The notes under the pieces are model-generated. The model was not told where the DNA came from. It did no database searches and worked only from the letters and a program-made list of their open reading frames with translations. Shown one piece after another: positions 8,576 through 17,644 of a DNA stretch of 64,000 nucleotides. The translations under genes were made by a program, and so were the position numbers. The stretch is from Ramlibacter algicola (GTDB lineage: Bacteria > Pseudomonadota > Gammaproteobacteria > Burkholderiales > Burkholderiaceae_C): the NCBI RefSeq assembly GCF_016641735.1, contig NZ_JAEDAO010000001.1, positions 992,001 through 1,056,000 on the forward strand, in the 5' to 3' direction. How positions within the stretch are numbered: the stretch's first letter is position 1; every line of letters starts with the position of its first letter.

Positions 8576-8667
8576 GTCGTGCCCGCGGAGGCGGGGACCC
8601 AGCGCTTCCATCTCCTGCATTGGTCGAAGGAGGAAGCGATGGATTCCCGCCTCCGCGGGAATGACGG
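8576..8667. repeat. REP/BIME-like palindromic repeat, copy 3
   Basis: A full inverted pair (left arm CCCGCGGAGGCGGG, right arm TTCCCGCCTCCGCGGGAA, shared GCGATGGA/CCAGCGCTTCC tails) in the 272-base divergent gap between the phasin and fatty acyl-CoA reductase genes. Apart from it this gap shows no further gene. Confidence 0.85.
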
Positions 8668-8747
8668 TCTGGGCGGGGTTTTCTCGCACTTCCCGCCATG
8701 CTGCGTTGCGCAAGAATGCCCGCCAGCACGCACACGCGGGAGGGTCC

Positions 8748-10733
8748 ATGCACTACTTCGTCACCGGCGCCACCGGGTTCATCGGCAAGCGCCTCGTTCG
8801 CAAGCTGCTCGCACGCGAAGGCGCGGTGGTGCACTTCCTGCTGCGCAAGGAAAGCGAAGGCAAGGTCGCGGAGCTGCGCGAGTCGTGGGGCGAAGGCGCC
8901 GACCGCGCGCTGCCGGTGTACGGCGACCTGACGGCCGAAGGCCTGGGGGTGTCGGCCGCGGATGCGAAGGCGCTGAAGGGCAAGATCGACCACCTGTACC
9001 ACCTCGCCGCCGTGTACGACCTCGCGGCGGACGAGGAGAGCCAGGTCGCGGTGAACGTCGAAGGCACGCGCCACGTCGTGCAGTTCGCGCAGGCCGTGGG
9101 CGCCAGGCATTTCCACCACGTGTCGTCGATCGCGGCCGCGGGCCTGTACGAAGGCGTGTTCCGCGAGGACATGTTCGACGAGGCCGAGAACATCGACCAC
9201 CCGTACTTCATGACCAAGCACGAGAGCGAGAAGATCGTGCGTACGGAGTACCAGGGCGCGTGGACCGTGTACCGCCCCGCGATGGTGGTGGGCGACTCGC
9301 AGACGGGCGAGATGGACAAGATCGACGGCCCGTACTACTTCTTCAAATTGATCCAGCGCCTGCGGCAGATCCTGCCGCCGTGGATGCCGTCGGTGGGCCT
9401 CGAGGGCGGGCGGGTGAACATCGTGCCGGTCGATTTCGTCGTCGCCGCGCTGGACCACATCAGCCACCTGCCGAAGACCGAAGGCAAGTGCTACCACCTC
9501 GTCGACCCGATCGGCTACCGCGTGGGCGACGTGCTGGACATCTTCTCGCGCGCGGCGCACGCGCCGAAGATGAGCCTGTTCGTCAACGCGGCGCTGCTGG
9601 GGTTCATCCCGCGCGGCGTGAAGAAGGGCCTGATGGCGCTGGCACCGGTGCGCCGCATCCGCAACGCGGTGATGAAGGACCTGGGCCTGCCCGAGGACAT
9701 GCTCACCTTCGTCAACTACCCGACGCGCTTCGACTGCCGCGAGACGCTGGCGGCGCTCAAGGGCACGGGCATCGCGTGCCCGAAGCTGGACGACTACGCG
9801 TGGCGCCTCTGGGACTACTGGGAGCGCTATCTCGACCCCGACCTGCACATCGACCGCTCGCTCAAGGGCACGGTCGGCGGCAAGGTGGTGCTGGTCACGG
9901 GCGGCTCCTCGGGCATCGGCCTGGCCGCGGCGCACAAGTTCGCCGAAGCGGGCGCGACGACCATCATCTGCGGCCGCGACCAGGACAAGCTGGACGAAGC
10001 CTGCAGGGAAGCCGAGGGCAAGGGCTACACCTTCGTGGCCTACCCGGTCGACCTGTCCGACATGGACGACGTCGACCGCTTCGTGAAGGTGCTGGTCGAC
10101 ACCCATCGTGGCGTCGACTTCCTGGTCAACAACGCCGGCCGCTCGATCCGCCGGGCGGTCGAGTCGAGCTACGACCGCTTCCACGACTTCGAGCGCACGA
10201 TGCAGCTCAATTACTTCGGCTGCCTGCGCGTGACCATGGGCCTGCTGCCCGGCATGGTGGCCAAGCGCAGGGGCCACGTCGTCAACATCAGCTCGATCGG
10301 CGTGCTGACCAACGCGCCGCGTTTTTCGGCCTACGTGGCCAGCAAGGCGGCGCTGGATGCGTGGACGCGTTGCGCCGCCAGCGAGTTCGCCGACCAGGGC
10401 GTGACCTTCACGACCATCAACATGCCGCTGGTGCGCACGCCGATGATCGCGCCCACGCAGATCTACAACAACGTGCCGACGCTGTCGCCGGAGGAAGCCG
10501 GCGACATGATCGCGCAGGCCTGCATCCGCAAGCCGGTGCGCATCGCCACCCGCCTGGGCGTCACCGGCGAGGTGCTGCACGCGCTGGCGCCGCGCGTCGC
10601 GCAGATCGTGATGAACACCAGCTTCCGCATGTTCCCGGATTCATCGGCCGCCAAAGGGGACAAGGGCGCCAAGCCGCAGCTGTCGGCGGAGGCGATCGCG
10701 ATGCAGCAGATGATGCGCGGGATCCATTTCTGA
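8748..10733 (+). CDS. Two-domain fatty acyl-CoA reductase (alcohol-forming, Maqu_2220 type)
   Basis: A 661-residue fusion of two SDR domains. The N-terminal half starts with the Rossmann motif TGATGFIG (6-13) and has the Tyr153-xxx-Lys157 pair with Ser126/127, the pattern of male-sterility/NAD_binding_4 acyl-CoA reductases. The C-terminal half has a second motif TGGSSGIG (384-391) and Tyr529-xxx-Lys533. Length, domain order and the end MRGIHF closely follow the Marinobacter 661-residue reductase that converts acyl-CoA to fatty alcohol in two NADPH-dependent steps (comparison from memory). ATG 8748 has GGGAGGG upstream. It would feed the WS/DGAT at 3034. Confidence 0.88.
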   Translation: MHYFVTGATGFIGKRLVRKLLAREGAVVHFLLRKESEGKVAELRESWGEGADRALPVYGDLTAEGLGVSAADAKALKGKIDHLYHLAAVYDLAADEESQVAVNVEGTRHVVQFAQAVGARHFHHVSSIAAAGLYEGVFREDMFDEAENIDHPYFMTKHESEKIVRTEYQGAWTVYRPAMVVGDSQTGEMDKIDGPYYFFKLIQRLRQILPPWMPSVGLEGGRVNIVPVDFVVAALDHISHLPKTEGKCYHLVDPIGYRVGDVLDIFSRAAHAPKMSLFVNAALLGFIPRGVKKGLMALAPVRRIRNAVMKDLGLPEDMLTFVNYPTRFDCRETLAALKGTGIACPKLDDYAWRLWDYWERYLDPDLHIDRSLKGTVGGKVVLVTGGSSGIGLAAAHKFAEAGATTIICGRDQDKLDEACREAEGKGYTFVAYPVDLSDMDDVDRFVKVLVDTHRGVDFLVNNAGRSIRRAVESSYDRFHDFERTMQLNYFGCLRVTMGLLPGMVAKRRGHVVNISSIGVLTNAPRFSAYVASKAALDAWTRCAASEFADQGVTFTTINMPLVRTPMIAPTQIYNNVPTLSPEEAGDMIAQACIRKPVRIATRLGVTGEVLHALAPRVAQIVMNTSFRMFPDSSAAKGDKGAKPQLSAEAIAMQQMMRGIHF

Positions 10734-10740
10734 GCCGCCT

Positions 10741-11637
10741 ATGATCGCCCGCATGCACAAGCGCAAGGGCATCATCCTCGCCGGTGGCTCCGGCACCCGG
10801 CTGCACCCGGCCACGCTGGCCGTGAGCAAGCAGCTCCTGCCCGTGTACGACAAGCCGATGGTGTACTACCCGCTCACCACGCTGATGCTGGCGGGCATCC
10901 GCGACGTGCTGGTGATCAGCACGCCGCAGGACACGCCGCGCTTCGAGCAGCTGCTGGGTGACGGCTCGCAGTGGGGCCTGTCCCTGCAGTACGCGGTCCA
11001 GGAGCGTCCCGACGGCCTCGCGCAGGCCTTCCTCATCGCCGAGCAGTTCCTCGCCGGCGCACCCAGTGCCCTCGTATTGGGCGACAACATCTTCTACGGC
11101 CACCACCTGGGCGAGGTGCTCGCCGCCGCGAACTCGCGCGCCGAGGGGGCGACGGTGTTCGCCTACCACGTGCAGGATGCCCAGCGCTATGGCGTGGTCG
11201 CCTTCGACAACAACGGACGGGCGGTGAGCGTCGAGGAGAAGCCCGCGCAGCCGCGCAGCAACTTCGCGGTCACCGGCCTGTACTTCTGCGACGGCGGCGT
11301 GGTCGACATCGCGCGCTCCATCCGCCCCAGCGCGCGCGGCGAACTGGAGATCATCGACGTGATCCGTGACTACCTCGTCCGCGACCAGCTCGGGGTGCAG
11401 GTCCTGCACCGCGGCTACGCCTGGCTGGACACGGGAACGCACGACAGCCTGCTGGAGGCCGGCCAGTTCATCGCCACGCTCGAACACCGCCAGGGCCTGA
11501 AGATCGCCTGCCCCGAGGAGATCGCCTGGCGCAACGGCTTCATCGACGATGCGCAACTCGAACGGTTGGCGCAGCCGCTGGCCAAGAGCGGGTACGGCGC
11601 CTACTTGCGCAGCCTGCTGCGCGACCCGCACCGCTGA
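10741..11637 (+). CDS. rmlA: Glucose-1-phosphate thymidylyltransferase
   Basis: A 298-residue nucleotidyltransferase with the RmlA pattern: [32 protein letters not shown], seen as GGSGTRL near the start, then DNIFYG, EEKP and [13 protein letters not shown]. It makes dTDP-glucose from dTTP and glucose-1-phosphate, the first step to dTDP-L-rhamnose and, in this locus, also to dTDP-Fuc4N through WecE. ATG 10741 and ATG 10753 are both possible starts. It opens the polysaccharide region but is separated by kilobases from rmlB (36978), rmlD and rmlC (47524-48986). Confidence 0.95.
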   Translation: MIARMHKRKGIILAGGSGTRLHPATLAVSKQLLPVYDKPMVYYPLTTLMLAGIRDVLVISTPQDTPRFEQLLGDGSQWGLSLQYAVQERPDGLAQAFLIAEQFLAGAPSALVLGDNIFYGHHLGEVLAAANSRAEGATVFAYHVQDAQRYGVVAFDNNGRAVSVEEKPAQPRSNFAVTGLYFCDGGVVDIARSIRPSARGELEIIDVIRDYLVRDQLGVQVLHRGYAWLDTGTHDSLLEAGQFIATLEHRQGLKIACPEEIAWRNGFIDDAQLERLAQPLAKSGYGAYLRSLLRDPHR

Positions 11638-11644
11638 AGCGGGT

Positions 11645-13291
11645 TCAGGCGCGACACCACACGCGCCGCAACCGCCCGAACGAATACGTGCGCACCGACT
11701 GCGTCTCGAGCCGCCTGTGGTGGTGCTCCACGCAATAGATGGCCAGTCGGTCGATGTCGCGGTCGCGCGCCAGCAGCAGCACCCCTTCATCGCCCTTGAG
11801 CAGTGACAGCATGTCGCGCCCGCGGGCGGCCTCGGCCACGGAGACACCGAAGGGGGCGTAGGTGAAGGTGCCCAGCCCGTACAGGCGTGGGCCGTCCTGC
11901 CCCTGGCGCACGAGGGGCGCGTAGGCCTCCTCGAAGGGGAAGGCGTCGCCCCACACCACCACGGTCTCGCGGGGGAAGTCGGCGAGTTCCTGCCGCGCCT
12001 CGATCGCCAGCGGCGCCATGCGCGCCCACTGCTCGTGGACGTCGTGCGCATGGAAGGCGGCGATCACGGCAAGGCCTGCCCCGGCCATCCACCGCCGGAA
12101 CCGACCGGCCCAGGGAGCCCGGGTGGCGACGGCCTGTCGCATGAAAGGCGCGAAGGCGAGGGCGCCCAGCAATGGCACGTAGATGCGCAGCACTCCTGGC
12201 CGGCCGGCATAGCCGATCGCGGCCAGTCCCAGCAGGCACAACGCCCATGCCGCCGCGAGACGCCAGCTGGGGAACAGCAACGCCGACAACAACGCCGCGT
12301 ACAGCAGCCAGGCCAGGTCGGGATGGCCCAGGGTCGCCACGGCCTGCCAGGCGTTGCCCAGGTCCTCCTTCAGGTGCGGTACCTCGCCCAGCTCACGCAC
12401 CACCTCCCGCAACCGGTTGGGCTCCACCAGCACCGGGTCGGCGAAGAACCAGCCCCTGATGAGGTCGACGTCGTTGAGGGACAGGCCGTGGCGGGCCAGG
12501 ATCTCGGGGCGCGCCTTTAGCAACTCGGAGCGGCCGTAGTCGGTGAACGCGGCGCGGGCGGGGTTGAGGTCGTTGAAGCGCTCCCAGGCGGGCTGCCGGT
12601 ACGACGCGGCGTCCCAGGCGGTGACCCCGGCCAACGCCGCCAGCAAGAGTGCGCCCGCGACGCGCGCCCGCCCGTCACGCACGAGCGTGCGCGACGGCAG
12701 GATCGGGACCAGCGCCGCGAGCACCAGCAGGCACTCCTCGCGACGCACGATGAAACTGCCGAACACCAGGGCGGCCCCGAACGCCAGCAGGGCAGGGGAT
12801 CGCGTGCGCGGGTACCACGCGAGGCATGCACAGCCGGCCACGACCAGCAGCCCGGCCCCGACGGTGAACTGCGGAAACAGCGTCGCGCGCACCAGGAACA
12901 GGCCCGCCACCCCGATCACGCCCCTGAGCCCGAGCCCCGCCGCCCACGCGGCCCACAGCAGCACGCCCCCGGCGAGACCCACGGTCGCGAAGGTCGCGAG
13001 GGTGTAGCCGGGCAGCCCGCCCGGCATGCCCAGCGCCGACACGAGCGTGCCCCAGGCAATGTTGGAGAACACCAGTTGCGCCGAAGGATGGTCGGCACCG
13101 CCGAAGCCGTGCGCGACCATCGCCATGGCGACGTCGTCGTTCGTGTCCCAGCGCGGCGGGAACACCGACCACAGCAGCGCCACGAACAACAGCGAGGACA
13201 GCAGGAAGGCTGCCGCCTGTTGCGGCGTCGTGCGTGGCGTGACGATAGACGCCTGCGCGCTCCCGCTGCCCGCCAGCGTGCCACCCGTCAT
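11645..13291 (-). CDS. Polytopic membrane protein, GT-C glycosyltransferase-like
   Basis: A 548-residue protein with about ten or more hydrophobic segments, for example AAFLLSSLLFVALLWSVF at the N-terminus and several Leu/Ala-rich stretches, followed by a soluble C-terminal part. The first extracytoplasmic loop has WDTNDDVAMAM, an acidic pair of the kind found in GT-C lipid-sugar-dependent transferases. No named family can be assigned with certainty. The ATG at 13291 overlaps the WbqC stop (ATGA), so the two are coupled and WbqC is first. A GtrB-like enzyme and GtrA nearby support a periplasmic sugar-transfer role; this is inference. Confidence 0.6.
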   Translation of the reverse strand: MTGGTLAGSGSAQASIVTPRTTPQQAAAFLLSSLLFVALLWSVFPPRWDTNDDVAMAMVAHGFGGADHPSAQLVFSNIAWGTLVSALGMPGGLPGYTLATFATVGLAGGVLLWAAWAAGLGLRGVIGVAGLFLVRATLFPQFTVGAGLLVVAGCACLAWYPRTRSPALLAFGAALVFGSFIVRREECLLVLAALVPILPSRTLVRDGRARVAGALLLAALAGVTAWDAASYRQPAWERFNDLNPARAAFTDYGRSELLKARPEILARHGLSLNDVDLIRGWFFADPVLVEPNRLREVVRELGEVPHLKEDLGNAWQAVATLGHPDLAWLLYAALLSALLFPSWRLAAAWALCLLGLAAIGYAGRPGVLRIYVPLLGALAFAPFMRQAVATRAPWAGRFRRWMAGAGLAVIAAFHAHDVHEQWARMAPLAIEARQELADFPRETVVVWGDAFPFEEAYAPLVRQGQDGPRLYGLGTFTYAPFGVSVAEAARGRDMLSLLKGDEGVLLLARDRDIDRLAIYCVEHHHRRLETQSVRTYSFGRLRRVWCRA

Positions 13292-13983
13292 CGGGCGTGC
13301 TTCAGGAAGCGCGATGCGTCCGGGCCGCAGTTCAGGAGCAGGTCCACCACGCTCACCGCATGGACGAAGTCGCCCCACAGCTGCGGATACTCGGCATACC
13401 CGCTGTAGTCGAACCATTCCACGGTCATGCCCCGCGCGTGGAACACGGATTCGTCCAGGTAGCTGCGGGCGGCGGGGCCGGAGACGTACACGGAGGCGCC
13501 GGCCTGCTGCGCAATCGAGGCGAGCCGCTCGGACTTGTCGCCCTCGAGGCGGTACTGCGAGCTGTCCGTCAACCGGGTGGACAGGTCCAGCCGCGCGGCG
13601 ATGGCGCGCAACAGGCGCTCATTGAGCTGCGACAGCATCGGCGGCAGGTCCGCATAGAGGCCTTCCAGCCAGGGCATCACGTCGCCGAAGTGCGGCGCCC
13701 GCCGGTAGTTCAGGGCGATGGCCTTCAGGTGGTCCGCCGCCCAGGGCGTCCCGAGGTCGATCCCGGTGTCGCGGATCGCCTGCGTGTACTTGCCCTTCAC
13801 CTTCACCGGCACGGTCAGCCATTGCAGGCCCTGCGGCGTCTTGATCTGGTTGCGGTTGCGCCAGTCGCGCCGCGTGTACTGCACGTCGTCGTAGAGCACG
13901 AACTCGTCGACCGACGCCATCAGGTCGAAGTACCCCTTCCAGGGCAGGTAGTTGGACTGCACGATGGCGACGCGGCGACTCAT
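13288..13983 (-). CDS. WbqC family protein
   Basis: A 231-residue protein beginning RRVAIVQSNYLPWKGYFDLM and continuing with DEFVLYDDVQYTRRDWRNRN and LTVPVKVKG, the diagnostic beginning of the WbqC-like family (PF08889). The family is found in O-antigen and glycan clusters next to aminotransferases and methyltransferases; its reaction is not established to my knowledge. The length is normal. The gene is divergent from the GT2 gene at 14118 with 134 bases between starts, a probable shared control region, and is translationally coupled to the membrane protein at 11645. Confidence 0.85.
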   Translation of the reverse strand: MSRRVAIVQSNYLPWKGYFDLMASVDEFVLYDDVQYTRRDWRNRNQIKTPQGLQWLTVPVKVKGKYTQAIRDTGIDLGTPWAADHLKAIALNYRRAPHFGDVMPWLEGLYADLPPMLSQLNERLLRAIAARLDLSTRLTDSSQYRLEGDKSERLASIAQQAGASVYVSGPAARSYLDESVFHARGMTVEWFDYSGYAEYPQLWGDFVHAVSVVDLLLNCGPDASRFLKHAR

Positions 13984-14117
13984 GGCGCGGCGGATTGTCA
14001 CACGGCGTGACCGCGGAGCCGCATGGGTGCTGGGGCGCCCAAGGTACAGTTCAGGGCTCGCCGGGCCGGCCGGCATGGGAGGGGCACTGGCCCGCCGCGG
14101 CCGGGACGCACACAACC

Positions 14118-15053
14118 ATGCAGCTATCGATCGTCGCGACCCTGTACAAGTCGGCGCCGCACCTGGCGGAGTTCCATCGCCGCGCCGGCGAGGCCGCCCG
14201 CGCCCTGGTGGGCGACGACTACGAGATCGTGTTGGTCAACGACGGCTCGCCGGACGACAGCATCGACGTCGCGGTCCGGCTGGCCGAGTCCGACGCGCAC
14301 GTGGTGGTGGTCGACCTGTCCCGCAACTTCGGCCACCACAAGGCGATGATGACGGGGCTGGAGCATGCGCGCGGCGACCGCATCTTCCTGATCGACAGCG
14401 ACCTCGAGGAGGAGCCCGAGTGGCTCGCCGCGTTCTCGCGCGTGATGCAGGAGCAGGGCAGCGACGTCGTGTACGGCCGCCAGCAGGAGCGCAAGGGCCA
14501 GTGGTTCGAGCGCTGGAGCGGCGAGGTCTACTACTCGGTCTTCAACTGGCTCACCAACATCGAGCACCCGCGCAACATCGTCACCGCGCGGCTGATGACC
14601 CGCCGCTACGTGCAGGCGCTGCTGCAGCACCGCGAGCGCGAGGTGGTGATCTCCTGCCTGTGGGTGATCACCGGCTTCCGGCAGTCCGAGATCCAGGTGC
14701 GCAAGCTGACGGGCAGCGACACCACCTACAACCTGGGCCGCAAGCTCGAGCACGCGGTCAACGCGATCACGTCCTTCAGCGAGGTGCCGCTGCGCATCAT
14801 CTTCTACGTCGGCATGGTGATCTTCACCATCAGCCTCGCCTATGCGGGCAAGCTGGTGGTGAACCGGCTGGTGTTCTCGGAGGTGGTGGATGGCTGGACA
14901 TCGGTGATGGTGTCGATCTGGATCCTCGGCGGGCTGACCATCTCCTTCGTCGGCATCATCGGCATCTACCTGTCCAAGATCTTCTCCGAGACCAAGCAGC
15001 GGCCCTACACCATCGTGCGCGCAATCCATGGCCAATCCAGAACGTCCCATTGA
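14118..15053 (+). CDS. Polyprenyl-phosphate glycosyltransferase (GT2, GtrB/ArnC-like)
   Basis: A 311-residue family 2 glycosyltransferase. The GT-A part has SIVATLYKSAPHL, LVNDGSPDDS and the metal-binding region IDSDLEEEPEWL, with the LSRNFGHHKAMMTGLEHARGD stretch (read in part as NFGHHKAMMTGLEHARGD) typical of enzymes that use polyprenyl phosphate. Two transmembrane helices follow near the C-terminus (IIFYVGMVIFTISLAY and WILGGLTISFVGIIGIY), as in GtrB, ArnC and DpmA-like proteins. It should move a sugar from a nucleotide to undecaprenyl phosphate on the inner face of the membrane. It overlaps the next gene by 26 bases. Confidence 0.85.
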   Translation: MQLSIVATLYKSAPHLAEFHRRAGEAARALVGDDYEIVLVNDGSPDDSIDVAVRLAESDAHVVVVDLSRNFGHHKAMMTGLEHARGDRIFLIDSDLEEEPEWLAAFSRVMQEQGSDVVYGRQQERKGQWFERWSGEVYYSVFNWLTNIEHPRNIVTARLMTRRYVQALLQHREREVVISCLWVITGFRQSEIQVRKLTGSDTTYNLGRKLEHAVNAITSFSEVPLRIIFYVGMVIFTISLAYAGKLVVNRLVFSEVVDGWTSVMVSIWILGGLTISFVGIIGIYLSKIFSETKQRPYTIVRAIHGQSRTSH

Positions 15054-15723
15054 CTCCAGCTACGAGCAGTTCTACGCGGCCCGGCAGGGCGCCAAGGTGT
15101 ATCCCACGGAATTCGTGGTCCGCACCTTCCTGGCGTCGTATCCCGGGCTGACGTTCGACCGGCCCCGCGTGGGCGACCGCGTGCTGGACGTCGCGTTCGG
15201 CGACGGGCGCAACACGACCTTCCTGTGCGACCAGGGCTTCGACGTCGCCGGCATCGAGATCACCCAGGGCATCGTCGACCAGACCAGCGCGCGGCTGCAG
15301 CGCCTGGGCCAGCGCGCCGACCTGCGCGTGGGCCGCAACAGCAGCATCCCTTGGGACGACGGCCACTTCGACTGCATCCTGGCCTGCCACTGCTGCTACT
15401 ACTGCGACGAGGGCGAATCGTTCGCCGACAACATGGCCGAGTACGCGCGGGTGCTGCGCCCGGGCGGCGTGCTCATCGCCTCGGTGGCCAACGCGGCTTC
15501 CTACATCTTCCGCGAGGCGCAGCGCCTGGACGACGGCTCGTTCCGCGTCGCCGGCGACCCGTACAACAACCGCAACGGCTACCGCCTGCAGGCGTTCTCC
15601 AGCAGCGGGCAGGTCCAGCAGGCGCTCGCGCCGTGGTTCCACCGCTTCTCCTTCGGCGCCGCCGACAACGACTACTACGGCATCACGGAACGCGTGTTCT
15701 GGGTCGCCTGCCACAAGCAATGA
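15028..15723 (+). CDS. Class I SAM-dependent methyltransferase
   Basis: A 231-residue methyltransferase. Motif I is VLDVAFGDGRN at residues 53-63; an acidic residue ends beta-2 at VAGIEITQG; the motif IV region is DCILACHCCYYCDEGES with an unusual run of Cys and Tyr, and EYARVLRPGGVLIASV is motif post-III. The target is probably a sugar hydroxyl or amine, inferred only from context. The start lies within the end of the GT2 gene and the stop overlaps the next ATG (ATGA), so translation is coupled both sides. Confidence 0.8.
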   Translation: MANPERPIDSSYEQFYAARQGAKVYPTEFVVRTFLASYPGLTFDRPRVGDRVLDVAFGDGRNTTFLCDQGFDVAGIEITQGIVDQTSARLQRLGQRADLRVGRNSSIPWDDGHFDCILACHCCYYCDEGESFADNMAEYARVLRPGGVLIASVANAASYIFREAQRLDDGSFRVAGDPYNNRNGYRLQAFSSSGQVQQALAPWFHRFSFGAADNDYYGITERVFWVACHKQ

Positions 15724-16694
15724 GCCAAGCCGCGCCCGTCTACCGCTGCCCCCATCCCGGGTGCGACCACGCTCCGCTGGCGCCGTCCGCGGCCGGCCTG
15801 GCCTGCCCGCAAGGCCACGAGTTCCCCTTCGCGCCCGGCACGCAGGTGCCTGTGTTCGCCAAGGAGCCGCCCGGGGCGAACGAGTACGCGGCCCAGAACG
15901 CGGCCGAGGTCCACGACAACGCGCTGCGTTGGGTCTTCAACACCTTCCGCAGCGACGAAGCGACGCTGCGCGAGAACCTGGTGCGGCGGCTGGCGTTGCG
16001 TCCGGGACTGCGGGTCCTCGTCACCGGCGCCGGTGCCGGCAACGACCTGCCGTACCTCGCGCGCGCCTTGCAGGGCCGCGGCGACATCCACGCCCAGGAT
16101 TTCGCGCAGGAGATGCTGCTGGCGGGCGAGCAGCGCCACCGCGCACTGCAGACGGCCGACCTGCGCCTCACGTTCTCCGTCAGCGATGCCACCAACCTGC
16201 CGTTCGCCGACGGCTGGTTCGATGCCGCGTACCACTTCGGGGGCATCAACCTGTTCCCGGACATCGCCCGCGGCATGGCCGAAATGGCGCGCGTGGTGCG
16301 GCCCGGCGGCCGCGTCGTCATCGGCGACGAAGGCGTCGCGCCGTGGCTGCGGGACACGGACTACGGACGCATGCTGGTGCGCAACAACGCCCTGTACGCC
16401 TGCGAGGTGCCGCTGCGCCACCTGCCCGCGGTGGCGACCGGCGTCGAGCTGACCTGGGAGCTGGGCCAGTGCTTCTGGGTGATCGCTTTCGACGTTGCCG
16501 AGGCGCCTCCCGCCATCGACATCGACGTGCCGCACGTGGGCACGCGTGGCGGGAGCATCCGCACCCGCTACTTCGGCCAGCTCGAGGGCATCGATCCGGC
16601 CCTGCGCGACAAGCTGTACCAGGAGGCCGCGCGCCGCGGGCTCAGCCGGGTCGAATTCCTGGAGTCGCTGCTGCGCGGCGGGCTGGAGCCGTGA
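15720..16694 (+). CDS. Methyltransferase with N-terminal zinc-ribbon-like segment
   Basis: A 324-residue protein. The first 35 residues hold Cys10, Cys15, Cys29 and His33 (YRCPHPGCDH and ACPQGHEF), a small zinc-ribbon-like unit like those ahead of RlmA- or Trm112-type methyltransferases. The methyltransferase domain has LVTGAGAGNDLPYLARAL as SAM motif I, then SDATNLPFADGWFDAAYHFG and MARVVRPGGRVVIGDEG. A C-terminal extension (about 80 residues) is not recognised. ATG 15720 overlaps the previous stop; the stop overlaps the next GTG. A nearby second methyltransferase suggests two different methyl marks on the product. Confidence 0.75.
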   Translation: MSQAAPVYRCPHPGCDHAPLAPSAAGLACPQGHEFPFAPGTQVPVFAKEPPGANEYAAQNAAEVHDNALRWVFNTFRSDEATLRENLVRRLALRPGLRVLVTGAGAGNDLPYLARALQGRGDIHAQDFAQEMLLAGEQRHRALQTADLRLTFSVSDATNLPFADGWFDAAYHFGGINLFPDIARGMAEMARVVRPGGRVVIGDEGVAPWLRDTDYGRMLVRNNALYACEVPLRHLPAVATGVELTWELGQCFWVIAFDVAEAPPAIDIDVPHVGTRGGSIRTRYFGQLEGIDPALRDKLYQEAARRGLSRVEFLESLLRGGLEP

Positions 16695-17644
16695 CTTCGC
16701 TGAAGGCGTTCGTCGACGCGGGGCGGCCGTTCCCGTGGGCCAAGCGCGGCCGGCTGTTCACGCCGTCGGGCGACTGGACGCACGGCTCGCATCCGTGTGC
16801 GGTGCACGTGGAGGGTGACACCTTCGTGGTCGCCTTCACCCGCCGCGATGCAAAGCGCCACTCGCACGTGTTCCTCCAGCGCGCCCTTGTGCGTGATGGA
16901 ACGATGACGCTGCAGGGCGAGCCGAAGCTGGCGCTGTCGCCGGGGGCCCCCGGCTATTTCGACTGCGACGGCGTCATCAGCGTCTGCCTGGTCCCGCACG
17001 GCGGCCGCGTGTACCTGTACTACGTCGGCTGGCAGAACCTGCCCGACACCTTCTGGATCTGCGACACCGGCCGCGCCGTGCTGGATCCGCGTGCGCTCAC
17101 GCTCACGCGCGAGTTCGCCGGCCCGGTGCTGGGGCGCGACAAGGACAACCCGCTGTTCGCCGCCGCCACCGCCTTCCACGTCGAGGGCGACCGCTGGCGC
17201 ACCTGGTACAACTCCGGCCTGCGCTGGGAGAAGACGGCCACCGGCTGGAAGCACTATTACGGCATCCACCTGGCCGAGTCGCGTGACGGCGTGCAGTGGG
17301 TCTCGCAGCCGGGCATGGTGCTGCCCTTCGCCGACGACTACGAGTACGCCTTCGGCCGGCCCACGGTGTTCGAGCAGGACGGCGTGCTGCACATGTGGTT
17401 CGCGCACCGCGCCACCGCCACCGTCGACGCCTACCGCATCGGCTACGCGTGGTCGGTCGATGGTCGCCAGTGGCACCGCCACGACCACCTCGCCGGCATC
17501 GACGTTGCCGCCGACGGCTGGGACAGCGAGATGGTGTGCTACCCGTACGTGTTCACGCACGGCGGGCGGATGTACATGCTGTACAACGGCAACAACTATG
17601 GCCAGGCCGGGTTCGGCCTGGCCGTGCTGGAGGAGGCCCCATGA
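16691..17644 (+). CDS. Five-bladed beta-propeller (GH43/GH32-like) protein
   Basis: A 317-residue protein from GTG 16691 with repeated blade patterns: RVYLYYVGWQ, WRTWYNSGLRW, HLAESRDGVQW, FGRPTVFEQDGVLHMWFAHR, GYAWSVDGRQWHRHD and RMYMLYNGNNYG. These are typical of the glycosidase-like propeller superfamily (GH43, GH32, GH130 relatives). There is no signal peptide, so it is probably cytoplasmic and may bind or process a sugar intermediate rather than degrade polymer. Homologues of this type occur in glycan-modification clusters without known function. It is coupled to both neighbours by 4-base overlaps. Confidence 0.6.
   Translation: MTSLKAFVDAGRPFPWAKRGRLFTPSGDWTHGSHPCAVHVEGDTFVVAFTRRDAKRHSHVFLQRALVRDGTMTLQGEPKLALSPGAPGYFDCDGVISVCLVPHGGRVYLYYVGWQNLPDTFWICDTGRAVLDPRALTLTREFAGPVLGRDKDNPLFAAATAFHVEGDRWRTWYNSGLRWEKTATGWKHYYGIHLAESRDGVQWVSQPGMVLPFADDYEYAFGRPTVFEQDGVLHMWFAHRATATVDAYRIGYAWSVDGRQWHRHDHLAGIDVAADGWDSEMVCYPYVFTHGGRMYMLYNGNNYGQAGFGLAVLEEAP

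Noticed and set aside
8130..10580. Very long open frame antisense to the fatty acyl-CoA reductase
   Set aside because: It is His/Arg/Asp-rich with no recognisable motif and mirrors a gene with clear domains; a typical shadow frame in high-GC DNA.
16691..17644. Calling the propeller protein a secreted glycoside hydrolase
   Set aside because: There is no signal peptide, and its start and stop overlap biosynthetic genes.
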